Shown here one piece after another: positions 15,157-22,147 of a stretch of DNA of 29,205 nucleotides (positions are counted from its first letter, which is position 1; each line of letters starts with the position of its first letter). A program made the translations under genes and the position numbers. The stretch is from a virus. Below the pieces are notes generated by a model. It ran no database searches. It had not been told where the DNA came from and saw only the letters and a program-made list of their open reading frames with translations. The stretch lies in IMG/VR virus record IMGVR_UViG_3300042906_000319, positions 1 to 29,205 of that record, one strand, 5' to 3'.

Positions 15157-16238
15157 TATAACTCCGCACTAAAGGAAATAGTGGTTATGTCTCCACCCCA
15201 ACGATATATTGCACCGTGAGCCGTGGTAGCACTAGACATTCCTTGTAAATGAATTACTTGACCAGCAACACCTGCGTAGTTTGCAGATATACTTGTAGGT
15301 GTTCTTAATGCCACACCAGTTTGTTCTATCATATCCGTATATGTTGCAGATTTTACAGTCATAACTGCATCCGTTCTCATAGGAACTGGATTAGTAAAAC
15401 TAACTTTACATTGAGTTGTACTATAAAATGAACCTACTGCACCGTATGGGTAAAGATTTGTATAATATCTTTGACATTGTGCAAGTTCTTGTTGTGCAGG
15501 AAGAAACTCAAAGGGTGTAGCAGTATCACCAACCTCAAGTTGAACACCAGTAACCTGCCAGTAGTTATTAATTGCTGATGCAACGTTAACCTGACCAACG
15601 TGTGAATTAGCATCAGTATATGAACCCCAAGTACTTTGTAAAGTACCAGAAGTAAAATTACTTCCAAAACCAAGACCAAAAATTAAACCTAAAGAAGCAG
15701 CATTATCGTTATCAAATGCACCAGTGGTATCAGCGGGGAACGTAATAGTTTTCTTTTCCCAAGTTCCTGAAACACTAATAGTGTAAGAAGCAGAGTCACC
15801 TCTAGTGTTGTCGTAATCAACTAATCTAACAGTGTGAGTACCAGTAACATTTGATTTAACCCAAAAAGAAAGAGTTAACTGTTCTGCAGCAGCGGTCCCT
15901 TTTTTAATATGTTGAAGGTTTTGACCTTCTAAATAAGTATCTAATCTAACTTGATCACTTGCAGCAGGAGAAGCATCAGCAGTTGTGCAAAGAATTTTTA
16001 CTGATTTACGAAAACCTGAACCTGTTGGTGCATCGTTTTCTTGAGACATTGTCCAAGTTCCCATACTTCCTACAGTAAAGTTAAATCTATCTACTGTGTA
16101 ATAGTTACTTGTAGTAATAGATGCTGTGGATGTACCACGTTGGGCAATCTGCATATCACCATTAATAATTAAGTTCTTAAAATTATCAGAAGGACCTTGA
16201 GAACTTCTAGTAGTTAAAATATTACTTAATTTTGCCAT
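15156..16238 (-). CDS. Tail fibre/adhesin of the GDMQ family, copy 3
   Basis: 360 residues if started at MAKLSNILTT (16238), which has GGAGG 8 bases upstream and overlaps the preceding stop by one base; an ATG 15 bases upstream is less likely. It lacks the RxRD tag and long linker, going almost directly into FKNLIINGDMQIAQRGTS. The central domain follows copies 1 and 2 (WTMSQENDAPTGSGF, EQLTLSFWVKSNVTGTH, WEKKTITFPADTTGAFD, NYWQVTGVQLEVG, FEFLPAQQELAQCQRYY). The C-terminal ~105 residues are unique and end TTISFSAEL. Putative receptor-binding protein; partner gene directly downstream. Confidence 0.8.
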   Translation of the reverse strand: MAKLSNILTTRSSQGPSDNFKNLIINGDMQIAQRGTSTASITTSNYYTVDRFNFTVGSMGTWTMSQENDAPTGSGFRKSVKILCTTADASPAASDQVRLDTYLEGQNLQHIKKGTAAAEQLTLSFWVKSNVTGTHTVRLVDYDNTRGDSASYTISVSGTWEKKTITFPADTTGAFDNDNAASLGLIFGLGFGSNFTSGTLQSTWGSYTDANSHVGQVNVASAINNYWQVTGVQLEVGDTATPFEFLPAQQELAQCQRYYTNLYPYGAVGSFYSTTQCKVSFTNPVPMRTDAVMTVKSATYTDMIEQTGVALRTPTSISANYAGVAGQVIHLQGMSSATTAHGAIYRWGGDITTISFSAEL

Positions 16239-19120
16239 TATATAGTCCTCCATCCATAAGTAGTATTAGTATATATAAATTCTACACTACCATTGTTTAC
16301 ATCTATAGTGAAATTTTCTTCTACCCCGTCAATTTTTTCACTATTTCTACCAACAGTAATATTATTAATATTAGCATTATTAGATAAGTCGGAAATAAGC
16401 ACTTTATGACCCAATATAGGAGTAGCAGGTAGTGTTATAGTATGTGCACTAGCCGAGGTATTTACAAAAATAACATCATTAATACTTGCAGTATAAGGAC
16501 CATTAACTATATAAGTATTTCTTTTTATTTCATATCTAGCATCTGCTTGAGTTTGAGTATATAGATTTCCTACGTTTAATATTTCATGAGATTTAATTTC
16601 TACTATATCCCCCGAAGATACCGCTTCAACTAGAAGTACGGTGCTGCCACTTGTTGCAGTATAGTCAGTGGTTCTTGTTAATAAAATACCGTTTACAAAT
16701 ATTTCTTCATTACCAACTGTATAAGATAGGGTAAGAGAACTGTCGTCTAAGCCAGAAATTGTTGTAGCACTTGCACCCATTGTTTTTGTCCAGCGGGTAT
16801 AGTTAGAAACCTTTTGATCTATTTCTGCTTTAGTATATGCATCTGCAAAATTAAATGATTGTACTGCTATAACTTCTACTACGTCATTATTAACTACCGC
16901 TTCATTTAGAACTATAGTACTGCCACTTGTGGCGGTATAGTTAGAAATATCTTGTAAAATACCATTAATAAATACTTGTTCTAATCCTGGAGTATAATTT
17001 AAACTAAATAAATCATCATCTGTACCCGAAATTAATGTTGCACTTCCACTATAAGTCTTAGACCATCTTGTAAAACTTCCACCATCGGTGCTTCCAGAGC
17101 CTTCAGGGGCTGTTTCTACCCAGAAAGTGCCGTCATACACATAAAATGACCCATCAGTATTATCAAACCAGGCATCACCCTCTACGGCCCCTACAGGAGC
17201 ACTTGCTGAAACAATAATGCTTGCTCCACCACTACTAGCAGATCCACCACCACCTGCAGAGCCAACTAATATAACTTGATTATTAGCATCATCATATGTT
17301 GCTGTTATATTTGTATGATTTGAGTGAATAAATAAACTTGATGATTGATCTTGAATATATTCTATACCGTCTGCATTTTTTGCAACATAGTTTGCTGAAG
17401 CATTTGCTTGAGTTAAATAAGTTGCTGATGCTGATGAAGCATCTAGTTTTGCTGCTAAAGAATTTGTTACTGTAGTTGCAAAACTTGAGTCATCATTTAA
17501 TGCTGCTGCTAGTTCATTGAGGGTATCTAGTGCACCAGGTGCACCGTCTAACACCGCTGTTACTGCTGCGGCAGAAGCACTGTTAATGATTGATTGTTGA
17601 CTTGATAATGGTATAAAAGTTACACTTGCTGCATTAATTGCTCTTTCGTGAGTAAAGTATAAATTACCAGGATCAACAAGATTGATTGTTCCTTGCATTG
17701 ATGAATGAAATTGACAAGCGTAATATAAAGTATTCGGAGCATTTAATGGGATTGTCCAAGTTATTGTTCCGTTATCTGTACCAAGATTTGTTGTTCCAGT
17801 TGAATAAATATTCCCAGAACTATATCCTCCAGATGCTGACTGAATCCAAAATGGATGTCCACTTGCATTTATAACAAATGTATAAGTATTTCCCTTTACT
17901 AAATTAAATGTTGGATTGTTTACGGCAGCAACAACGTATGCACCAGTTCCACTATTTGTTACGGTAAATGTTTCATTTCCAGCAACAGTAGGTTCTGGAA
18001 TATCGTTAGTAGTTAAAGCGTTTATTTCAGAATTTGTATAAGCGCTTGCGCTTGCATATGCTGTGGCAGATGCGCTATTGATTATTCCTTGTTGGCTTGA
18101 CTGTAATATGTAAGTTGCTGATCCTGCGTTAACTGCTCTTTCATTTGTGAAGTATAGGTTTGTGTTTTCTGCAATGTCTGCTGTTGTTAGTGCATCTGCG
18201 TATACTACTGCGGCTGCTGAGGCTGTTACGATTGCTGAAGCAAGTTCTGCGTCTGTTGCAAAGTTTGGTGACGCTGAAGCATAGTCTGCTTGAGTTAAGT
18301 ATGTTGCTGAGGCGGTATTTGAAGTAATAAATGTAGATAGAATATCTGGATTATCTCCTAATGCTGCTGCTAATTCGTTAAGGGTATCTAGTGCACCTGG
18401 TGCACCGTCTAGTACTGCAGTTACTGCGGCTGCAGAAGCAGTATTAATAATTGACTGTTGGCTTGTTTGAAGAATGTATGTAGCACTTGCTGCATCAATT
18501 GCTCTTTGGTTTGTAAAGTATTTATTAGTTCCTTCTTCAATGTCTGTAGTTGTTAAAGCATTTATTTGAGACAAAGTGTTAGCACTTGCTGAAGCATAAG
18601 CCGCAGCCGATGCGGAGTTTGAGTATGAGTTTGCTTGAGAAAGTGCATAAGCAGATGCAGACGAAGTGGCTCCCGCTGTTGCATCTAAGGCTCTTTGGTT
18701 TGTAAAATAAAGCCTACTTCCTTCTTCTATGTCAGAAGTAGTTAAAGCATTAATTTGAGCATTTGTATATGCTGAGGCTGATGCGTAGGCCGTTGCTGAA
18801 GCAGAATTTATGGTAGTAGCAATATTGCTAAAGAATGATGGATCATCACCAATTGCTGCTGCTAGTTCGTTTAGTGTGTCAAGGAGTGCAGGTGCTGAAT
18901 CAATCAGGTCACCAATTTCAGAATTTATGTAGGCTATAATTGAGGCTGAAGCAGCATATACGTCTGCAAAATAATCTAGTTCGGTCCAATTAGAAGAACC
19001 ATCACCAATTTTTATTTTATTAGTGTCAGTTTCTACTCCAACTTCGCCAGATGCTAAGATTGGATTGGAACTAGTCCAAGAAGAAGCGATACCTCTTCTT
19101 AACTGAATTCTTGTTGCCAC
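16238..19120 (-). CDS. Long tail fibre with Mtd-type N-terminus, cupredoxin-like insertion and TRW-repeats
   Basis: 960 residues, GTG start at 19120. Residues 1-50 (IQLRRGIASSWTSSNPILASGEVGVETD, KIGDGSSNW) match the N-terminal domain of the major tropism determinant and many other fibres. Then come three LDTLNELAAA(I/L) units and four ALTT.DI.E...YFT..RA units in an Ala/Ser-rich, probably coiled or beta-helical shaft. Residues about 395-485 are a cupredoxin-like domain with His422, Cys469, His472 and Met475 (C-x2-H-x2-M), the complete ligand set of a type-1 copper site. Two TRW-repeats (TRWSKTYSGSAT, TRWTKTMGASAT) and a C-terminal VNTSASAHTITLP domain ending GWRTI follow. GGGGGTATAATCTCT precedes the start, so the site could serve as ribosome binding site or -10 box. 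Confidence 0.85.
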   Translation of the reverse strand: MATRIQLRRGIASSWTSSNPILASGEVGVETDTNKIKIGDGSSNWTELDYFADVYAASASIIAYINSEIGDLIDSAPALLDTLNELAAAIGDDPSFFSNIATTINSASATAYASASAYTNAQINALTTSDIEEGSRLYFTNQRALDATAGATSSASAYALSQANSYSNSASAAAYASASANTLSQINALTTTDIEEGTNKYFTNQRAIDAASATYILQTSQQSIINTASAAAVTAVLDGAPGALDTLNELAAALGDNPDILSTFITSNTASATYLTQADYASASPNFATDAELASAIVTASAAAVVYADALTTADIAENTNLYFTNERAVNAGSATYILQSSQQGIINSASATAYASASAYTNSEINALTTNDIPEPTVAGNETFTVTNSGTGAYVVAAVNNPTFNLVKGNTYTFVINASGHPFWIQSASGGYSSGNIYSTGTTNLGTDNGTITWTIPLNAPNTLYYACQFHSSMQGTINLVDPGNLYFTHERAINAASVTFIPLSSQQSIINSASAAAVTAVLDGAPGALDTLNELAAALNDDSSFATTVTNSLAAKLDASSASATYLTQANASANYVAKNADGIEYIQDQSSSLFIHSNHTNITATYDDANNQVILVGSAGGGGSASSGGASIIVSASAPVGAVEGDAWFDNTDGSFYVYDGTFWVETAPEGSGSTDGGSFTRWSKTYSGSATLISGTDDDLFSLNYTPGLEQVFINGILQDISNYTATSGSTIVLNEAVVNNDVVEVIAVQSFNFADAYTKAEIDQKVSNYTRWTKTMGASATTISGLDDSSLTLSYTVGNEEIFVNGILLTRTTDYTATSGSTVLLVEAVSSGDIVEIKSHEILNVGNLYTQTQADARYEIKRNTYIVNGPYTASINDVIFVNTSASAHTITLPATPILGHKVLISDLSNNANINNITVGRNSEKIDGVEENFTIDVNNGSVEFIYTNTTYGWRTI

Positions 19121-19176
19121 AGAGATTATACCCCCAAAATTAATTATACACTATCGCATACAACTAAATTTTATTT

Positions 19177-19371
19177 TTAGAAGACCGTTGAAGGCCCTCC
19201 CCCATCAATTATTCCTGCTGAAGCCGAGGTATTTAAAAAAATCCAGACTCCATCAGAATATACTTTTATAGCATTATTAACAGTATTAAAATATAGTTCT
19301 CCTTCAGAGCCACTTGCAGGATCTGAAGATAAATTTGCTAGTTCTATACTAGTTAAAAATTTCTTTGCCAT
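19177..19371 (-). CDS. Free-standing fibre N-terminal domain, 64 residues
   Basis: ATG at 19371 after AGAGAGAAT. MAKKFLTSIELANLSSDPASGSEGELYFNTVNNAIKVYSDGVWIFL parallels the start of the next gene upstream (MARKFLTPINL ... NPETGVEGQLYYNSNANELRVYDGSSWLPV). The EGxLYxNxxxNxxxVYxxxxW pattern is a widespread fibre N-terminal motif. Unlike its neighbour it stops after a Gly-rich tail (IIDGGGPSTVF), so it is either a truncated copy or a small adaptor. A terminator-like hairpin separates the two. Confidence 0.65.
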   Translation of the reverse strand: MAKKFLTSIELANLSSDPASGSEGELYFNTVNNAIKVYSDGVWIFLNTSASAGIIDGGGPSTVF

Positions 19372-19385
19372 ATTCTCTCTTTACT

Positions 19386-19415
19386 AAAAAGGGATATTTT
19401 TTTCTACCCCTTTTT
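19386..19415 (-). terminator. Terminator-like hairpin between fibre genes
   Basis: AAAAAGGG (19386-19393) and CCCTTTTT (19408-19415) form an 8-bp stem with a 14-nt loop, immediately behind the stop of the 343-residue fibre. On the minus strand the stem ends in CCCTTTTTAG. It may terminate or attenuate transcription between the first fibre genes and the rest of the array; the stem would also work on the plus strand. Confidence 0.55.
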
Positions 19416-19419
19416 AAAT

Positions 19420-20451
19420 TTACCCTGTTATTACTACTCTATATGCATTGCTTGATGGTGCAACAGCAAATGTTACTGTTGTTACCGTTGTTGATGTTCT
19501 TGCGATATCAACTTCTACTGTTTCATATGTTGAGTTGTCAAATACTTGAACTGTTACGTCACGAGTTCCTAAATTGTGAGTAAGAGCAAATACAGTACTT
19601 GCACTATTTCCAACATTTTCTACATATTTTCTTGCTAGTGCATGGTAGTTAGTTCCATCATTTGTTGCAGACCAAGAGTCTGTTGATTCATTCCAAATAA
19701 GTGAGGTATTTGGAGAATCTCCTCTTTCTATTTCTAGTCCAGCATTAGTTGATGGTACTCCCGTTACTCCAGAATTTAATAGAACAATATTATCTTCTAC
19801 TGTTAATGTTTCAGTATTAAGATAAGTTGTGCTACCACTTACTGTTAGATTTCCAGATACAACTAAGTTTCCACCTAGTGTTACGTTGTCGGGAAGACCA
19901 ATTGTAATAGCAGCAGACTCGCTACCAGATCCAGAAACTTCTACTTCGTTTGCTGTTCCTGTTATTGTTGCTACATAGTTTCCTGTTGTATCAGTACCTA
20001 AAGCAACAGAATTTGCTGCTACAGCATTTGCTGTTCCAGCAGTTGTTGCAAAAGTTGCTGATGCTGCAGTTCCAGTAAGATTTGCAACGATTGTGTCGGG
20101 CAATCCTATTGTTACAGCACCTGCTGATGCAGATACAGTCACTTCACTTGCAGTTCCAGTTAAACTTGTTACTCCAGTATTGGTTATAGTTAGAGTTCCA
20201 GCACCATCATTATATGATGTTGAAATTCCTGTACCGTCAACAATAATATTATCTAAGGCATCGCCAATTGCTTCAGTTGAACCAACTGGAAGCCAACTTG
20301 AACCGTCATAAACACGAAGTTCATTAGCATTACTATTGTAATATAATTGACCTTCTACGCCAGTCTCGGGATTACTACCAAGATTTTGAATAACGGCATT
20401 TTGCAATTCCAATTGATTTAAGTTAATTGGTGTTAAAAATTTTCTAGCCAT
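19420..20451 (-). CDS. Tail-fibre protein with beta-helical shaft and HNLG-type tip
   Basis: 343 residues, ATG at 20451 after AAGGAGG. Residues 1-60 are the EGQLYYN...VYDGSSW motif of fibre N-termini. The shaft contains several TGTA.EV.VS units followed by ITIGLPD, then LGGNLVVSGNLTVSGSTTYLNTETLTVEDNIVLL (split here by a Gly-rich turn), a pattern shared by fibres of T4-like cyanophages. The C-terminal ~65 residues (VENVGNSASTVFALTHNLGTRDVTVQVFD ... YRVVITG) form a tip domain related to that of the next gene (HGLGFIPNITVID). Likely a structural fibre. Confidence 0.8.
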   Translation of the reverse strand: MARKFLTPINLNQLELQNAVIQNLGSNPETGVEGQLYYNSNANELRVYDGSSWLPVGSTEAIGDALDNIIVDGTGISTSYNDGAGTLTITNTGVTSLTGTASEVTVSASAGAVTIGLPDTIVANLTGTAASATFATTAGTANAVAANSVALGTDTTGNYVATITGTANEVEVSGSGSESAAITIGLPDNVTLGGNLVVSGNLTVSGSTTYLNTETLTVEDNIVLLNSGVTGVPSTNAGLEIERGDSPNTSLIWNESTDSWSATNDGTNYHALARKYVENVGNSASTVFALTHNLGTRDVTVQVFDNSTYETVEVDIARTSTTVTTVTFAVAPSSNAYRVVITG

Positions 20452-20463
20452 TTTTCTACCTCC

Positions 20464-20835
20464 TTATGATAGATATGCCTTTCCCGAGAATGGACTCGAA
20501 AAAGATAAAGTTACAGTATTGCCATCTTCAGAATAAGTGTATGACCCCTCAACCACTGATCCTGCAGAATCTATTACTGTAATATTGGGAATAAATCCCA
20601 AGCCATGAGTTACGCTCCATGATGAGGATGCAACATTTTGTGTATGAACATAAGATAAGTCTTCAACCTGTACATCGCCATTATCACCCTTATCACCTTT
20701 AGGACCTTGTGGTCCAGAAAAACCTATTGTTACTTCAACTGGTTGTTCAGTTACGGATACTATTACGTTTTCTTCAGTTACATCTAATGTTATAGGATTT
20801 TCAATTAATTCAACTGTTACTCTTCCATCAGTCAT
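20464..20835 (-). CDS. Short collagen-like fibre protein
   Basis: 123 residues; ATG at 20835 overlaps the preceding stop, with AGAGGTAACTAGATA before it. An N-terminal Val/Thr/Glu-rich strand region (VTVELIENPITLDVTEENV) is followed by a short collagen-like stretch, GPQGPKGDKGDNGD, then the common tip YVHTQNVASSSWSVTHGLGFIPNITVID ... VTLSFSSPFSGKAYLS. The latter is a widespread phage domain at fibre or baseplate-spike ends. The collagen part probably trimerises the protein. It is coupled to the BppU-N-like gene upstream, suggesting they sit together near the baseplate. Confidence 0.8.
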   Translation of the reverse strand: MTDGRVTVELIENPITLDVTEENVIVSVTEQPVEVTIGFSGPQGPKGDKGDNGDVQVEDLSYVHTQNVASSSWSVTHGLGFIPNITVIDSAGSVVEGSYTYSEDGNTVTLSFSSPFSGKAYLS

Positions 20836-21185
20836 TATCTAGTTACCTCTGGGGTAATTATAAAAGATCCTTCAATAAGTCTATCTACTATTCCACTACT
20901 AGATTGTACTTCTAAGTCATATACCCAATTTCCTGGATCAAATGCTGCAGTAGCACTTGCTGATATTAATATGTCAATTGTTCCCGCACTACCACCAAGG
21001 GTTATGCCACTTCCAGAAGTTAAGGATGTAATTGTGTCTGTGCTATAGTGTGTTTCTCTTACTTGTAGTCTTGATGTATATCCAGTTATATTTACTGGAA
21101 CATCGTCTATTTTATATGTAACGGTTTTGCGAAAGGTACTTCCTTGCGGACATACAAAGTTTACTCGTCCTGGGGTCAAGGACAT
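20835..21185 (-). CDS. BppU-N-like baseplate/fibre adaptor protein
   Basis: 116 residues, ATG at 21185 with TAGGAG upstream. Order: VNFVCPQGSTFRKTVTYKIDDVPVNITGYTSRLQVRE, then a Gly/Thr-rich turn, SGITL..SAGTIDILISASATAAF, and WVYDLEVQSSSGIVDRLIEGSFIITPEVT. This all-beta pattern matches the N-terminal domain of baseplate upper proteins and related phage adaptors, which attach fibres to the tail tip. Paralog of the ATC-start gene at 2925-3281. As one of the first genes of the structural operon it may dock the array. Confidence 0.75.
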   Translation of the reverse strand: MSLTPGRVNFVCPQGSTFRKTVTYKIDDVPVNITGYTSRLQVRETHYSTDTITSLTSGSGITLGGSAGTIDILISASATAAFDPGNWVYDLEVQSSSGIVDRLIEGSFIITPEVTR

Positions 21186-21197
21186 ATGGACACACTC

Positions 21198-21230
21198 CTA
21201 GAGAAAGGGTTCTCTAGTTTCATTATACCA
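21198..21230 (-). promoter_or_regulatory. Extended -10 promoter and perfect leader hairpin before the adaptor gene
   Basis: On the minus strand TGGTATAAT (21230-21222) is followed by a perfect 8-bp hairpin (CTAGAGAA/TTCTCTAG, 21198-21217, 4-nt loop) that abuts the ribosome binding site of the gene starting at 21185. The hairpin could protect the 5' end of the mRNA or modulate access to the site. TTGACA lies only 11 bp before TATAAT, too close for a normal -35. Confidence 0.5.
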
Positions 21231-21233
21231 AAT

Positions 21234-21545
21234 CTATTTGTCAACTATTACAGTAACAATGCCTTTAATTACTTCTAATTCTCCAGAAATTTGAGAAAGT
21301 TCATTCTTCATTTTGTTTTGGTCTCGGCGGATATAATCTATTTTATCTGACATGGATGAGCCACCATTAGGCATTATATGTCTTTCGATTTTTTCTAATC
21401 TTTCTACTACGGTATCACCTTTTTTATTTTTACCAAGTAGTCCTTCAAATTTTCTAGCGGTAGCATAACCTACGCTTATTGCAACTCCGATAATTGCTAA
21501 GGTTTGCCAAGTTTCGGCGAGGGTAGACAAAAGATTCATTTCCAT
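21234..21545 (-). CDS. Membrane-anchored coiled-coil protein, first gene of the structural strand
   Basis: 103 residues (ATG at 21545, or MNLL six bases on). Residues about 13-30 (WQTLAIIGVAISVGYATA) form one membrane segment, followed by a Lys-rich patch (GKNKKGD) and a long charged helix (VERLEKIERHI ... KNELSQISGELEVIKGIV) with heptad-like hydrophobic spacing. One membrane anchor plus coiled coil is common for small phage proteins of the DUF2746 or lysis-accessory type; I cannot choose between them. There is no ribosome binding site; a TATAAT lies 10 bases upstream, so the message may be nearly leaderless. Confidence 0.7.
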   Translation of the reverse strand: MEMNLLSTLAETWQTLAIIGVAISVGYATARKFEGLLGKNKKGDTVVERLEKIERHIMPNGGSSMSDKIDYIRRDQNKMKNELSQISGELEVIKGIVTVIVDK

Positions 21546-21555
21546 TGTAATAACA

Positions 21556-21561
21556 ATTATA
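21556..21561 (-). promoter_or_regulatory. -10 box of the leftward promoter
   Basis: Minus-strand TATAAT ends 10 bases before the ATG at 21545; transcription would begin 3-4 bases before it. The -35 region (TTATAA at 17 bp) is weak. It overlaps the rightward promoter at 21565-21593. Confidence 0.45.
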
Positions 21562-21564
21562 ACA

Positions 21565-21593
21565 TTGACTTATCTTATTTATAACGATATAAT
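21565..21593 (+). promoter_or_regulatory. Rightward promoter for a leaderless gene
   Basis: TTGACT (21565-21570), 17-bp spacer, TATAAT (21588-21593). Only six bases separate the -10 box from the ATG at 21600, so the A of the ATG is the expected transcription start. Leaderless messages are frequent in Actinobacteria. Confidence 0.8.
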
Positions 21594-21599
21594 TAGAAT

Positions 21600-21806
21600 A
21601 TGCCTAAAACTAAAGAAGAAATTCAATATTATTTAACAGCAGTCGACAGGTGTGACCGTTGTTCGGCACAGGCCTACGTTCGCGCCACTGGAGTAAGCGG
21701 CGAGTTATATTTCTGCGGGCATCACTTCGCGGGTATGGAAGAAAGCGTTTCTAAATGGGCATTCGAAATTATAGATGAACGAGATAGACTCAATAAAGTA
21801 AATTAA
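21600..21806 (+). CDS. DUF7455-like small zinc-binding protein, leaderless
   Basis: 68 residues. LTAVDRCDRCSAQAYVRATGVSGELYFCGHHF is the hallmark of the small actinobacterial family DUF7455: Cys18-x2-Cys21 and Cys39-x2-His42 form a probable zinc knuckle around a short beta hairpin. The C-terminal part is a charged helix (MEESVSKWAFEIIDERDRLNKV). The family's role is unknown, but it is almost confined to Actinobacteria and their phages, which is the best host clue in the window. No ribosome binding site exists; the promoter geometry implies initiation at the very 5' end of the mRNA. It has more C/G-ending codons than its neighbours (GAC CGT, TAC GTT CGC GCC), which hints at acquisition from a host genome. 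Confidence 0.85.
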   Translation: MPKTKEEIQYYLTAVDRCDRCSAQAYVRATGVSGELYFCGHHFAGMEESVSKWAFEIIDERDRLNKVN

Positions 21807-21835
21807 TTGACTGATGAGTAATATTCGTATATAAT
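21807..21835 (+). promoter_or_regulatory. Promoter of the structured RNA
   Basis: TTGACT (21807-21812), 17-bp spacer, TATAAT (21830-21835), the same boxes and spacing as the leaderless-gene promoter 240 bp earlier. It begins directly behind the stop of that gene; no coding frame of note follows. Start expected near 21842. Confidence 0.75.
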
Positions 21836-21841
21836 TGTTTT

Positions 21842-21951
21842 AGGGTTCGCCCAAGACACAAAAGTGTGTCATTCTGATCGGTTTCATATCCGAGTGGGTA
21901 ACCAGGGCAGTGGCGTCCACACCAAACACCTCGCTACTGCCCACTTAATTT
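21842..21951 (+). ncRNA. Candidate structured small RNA, about 110 nt
   Basis: Between a strong promoter and a terminator-like stem lie four consecutive hairpins: GGG-ttcg-CCC (21843-21852), GACACA-aaag-TGTGTC (21855-21870), CGG/CCG (21879-21892), and an 11-bp stem GGGCAGTGGCG/CGCTACTGCCC with one G-U pair (21905-21915 with 21932-21942). The last is followed by ACTTAATTTT, as in an intrinsic terminator. AGTGGG (21893-21898) could alternatively pair with CCCACT (21940-21945), giving a switch. GC content is clearly higher than in the flanking DNA. It lacks the T-loop and acceptor pattern of a tRNA and I do not recognise a known RNA family. Confidence 0.6.
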
Positions 21952-22147
21952 TGGCGACAATGTACACCCTATATCTCCCCCATATCCATGCATCCATAGC
22001 ACCAAAAGCCAGGTGTTATATGCTATAAATATATAAATATAATATGAAGGGTATAAAGATATCTACATATGATCTATCTTATATGCTTATAGGCTATATA
22101 AATTATAATTGATGCTACGCATAGGTTTAAATATAAATAATCAAGGA
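21952..22147. other. AT-rich non-coding stretch
   Basis: Nearly pure A/T in 22017-22135 with many TATA steps; only very short frames occur (a 22-codon frame from 22044 lacks a start signal). A small CACC/GGTG hairpin lies near 22000-22016. It separates the convergent RNA gene and the minus-strand zinc-ribbon unit. Nothing definite is seen. Confidence 0.5.

Noticed and set aside
16238-19120. Diversity-generating retroelement, suggested by the Mtd-type N-terminus
   Set aside because: No reverse transcriptase, template repeat or adenine-biased variable repeat is visible in the window; the C-terminus is not a C-type lectin. The N-terminal domain also occurs in ordinary fibres.
21556-21600. Prophage attachment site or integrase region
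   Set aside because: No integrase, no tRNA gene and no direct repeat pair consistent with att cores was seen in the window.
21842-21951. tRNA or tmRNA
   Set aside because: No acceptor-stem closure, no GGTTCGAATCC-type T-loop and no CCA context; the stems are successive rather than cloverleaf.
21860-22000. Minus-strand frame MDAWIWGRYRV... crossing the structured RNA
   Set aside because: No start signal; its reading frame is fully explained by the RNA stems and the promoter on the other strand.
22044-22112. 22-codon plus-strand frame MKGIKISTYDL...
   Set aside because: Lies in low-complexity AT-rich DNA, no ribosome binding site; resemblance to neighbouring small proteins is limited to a few residues.
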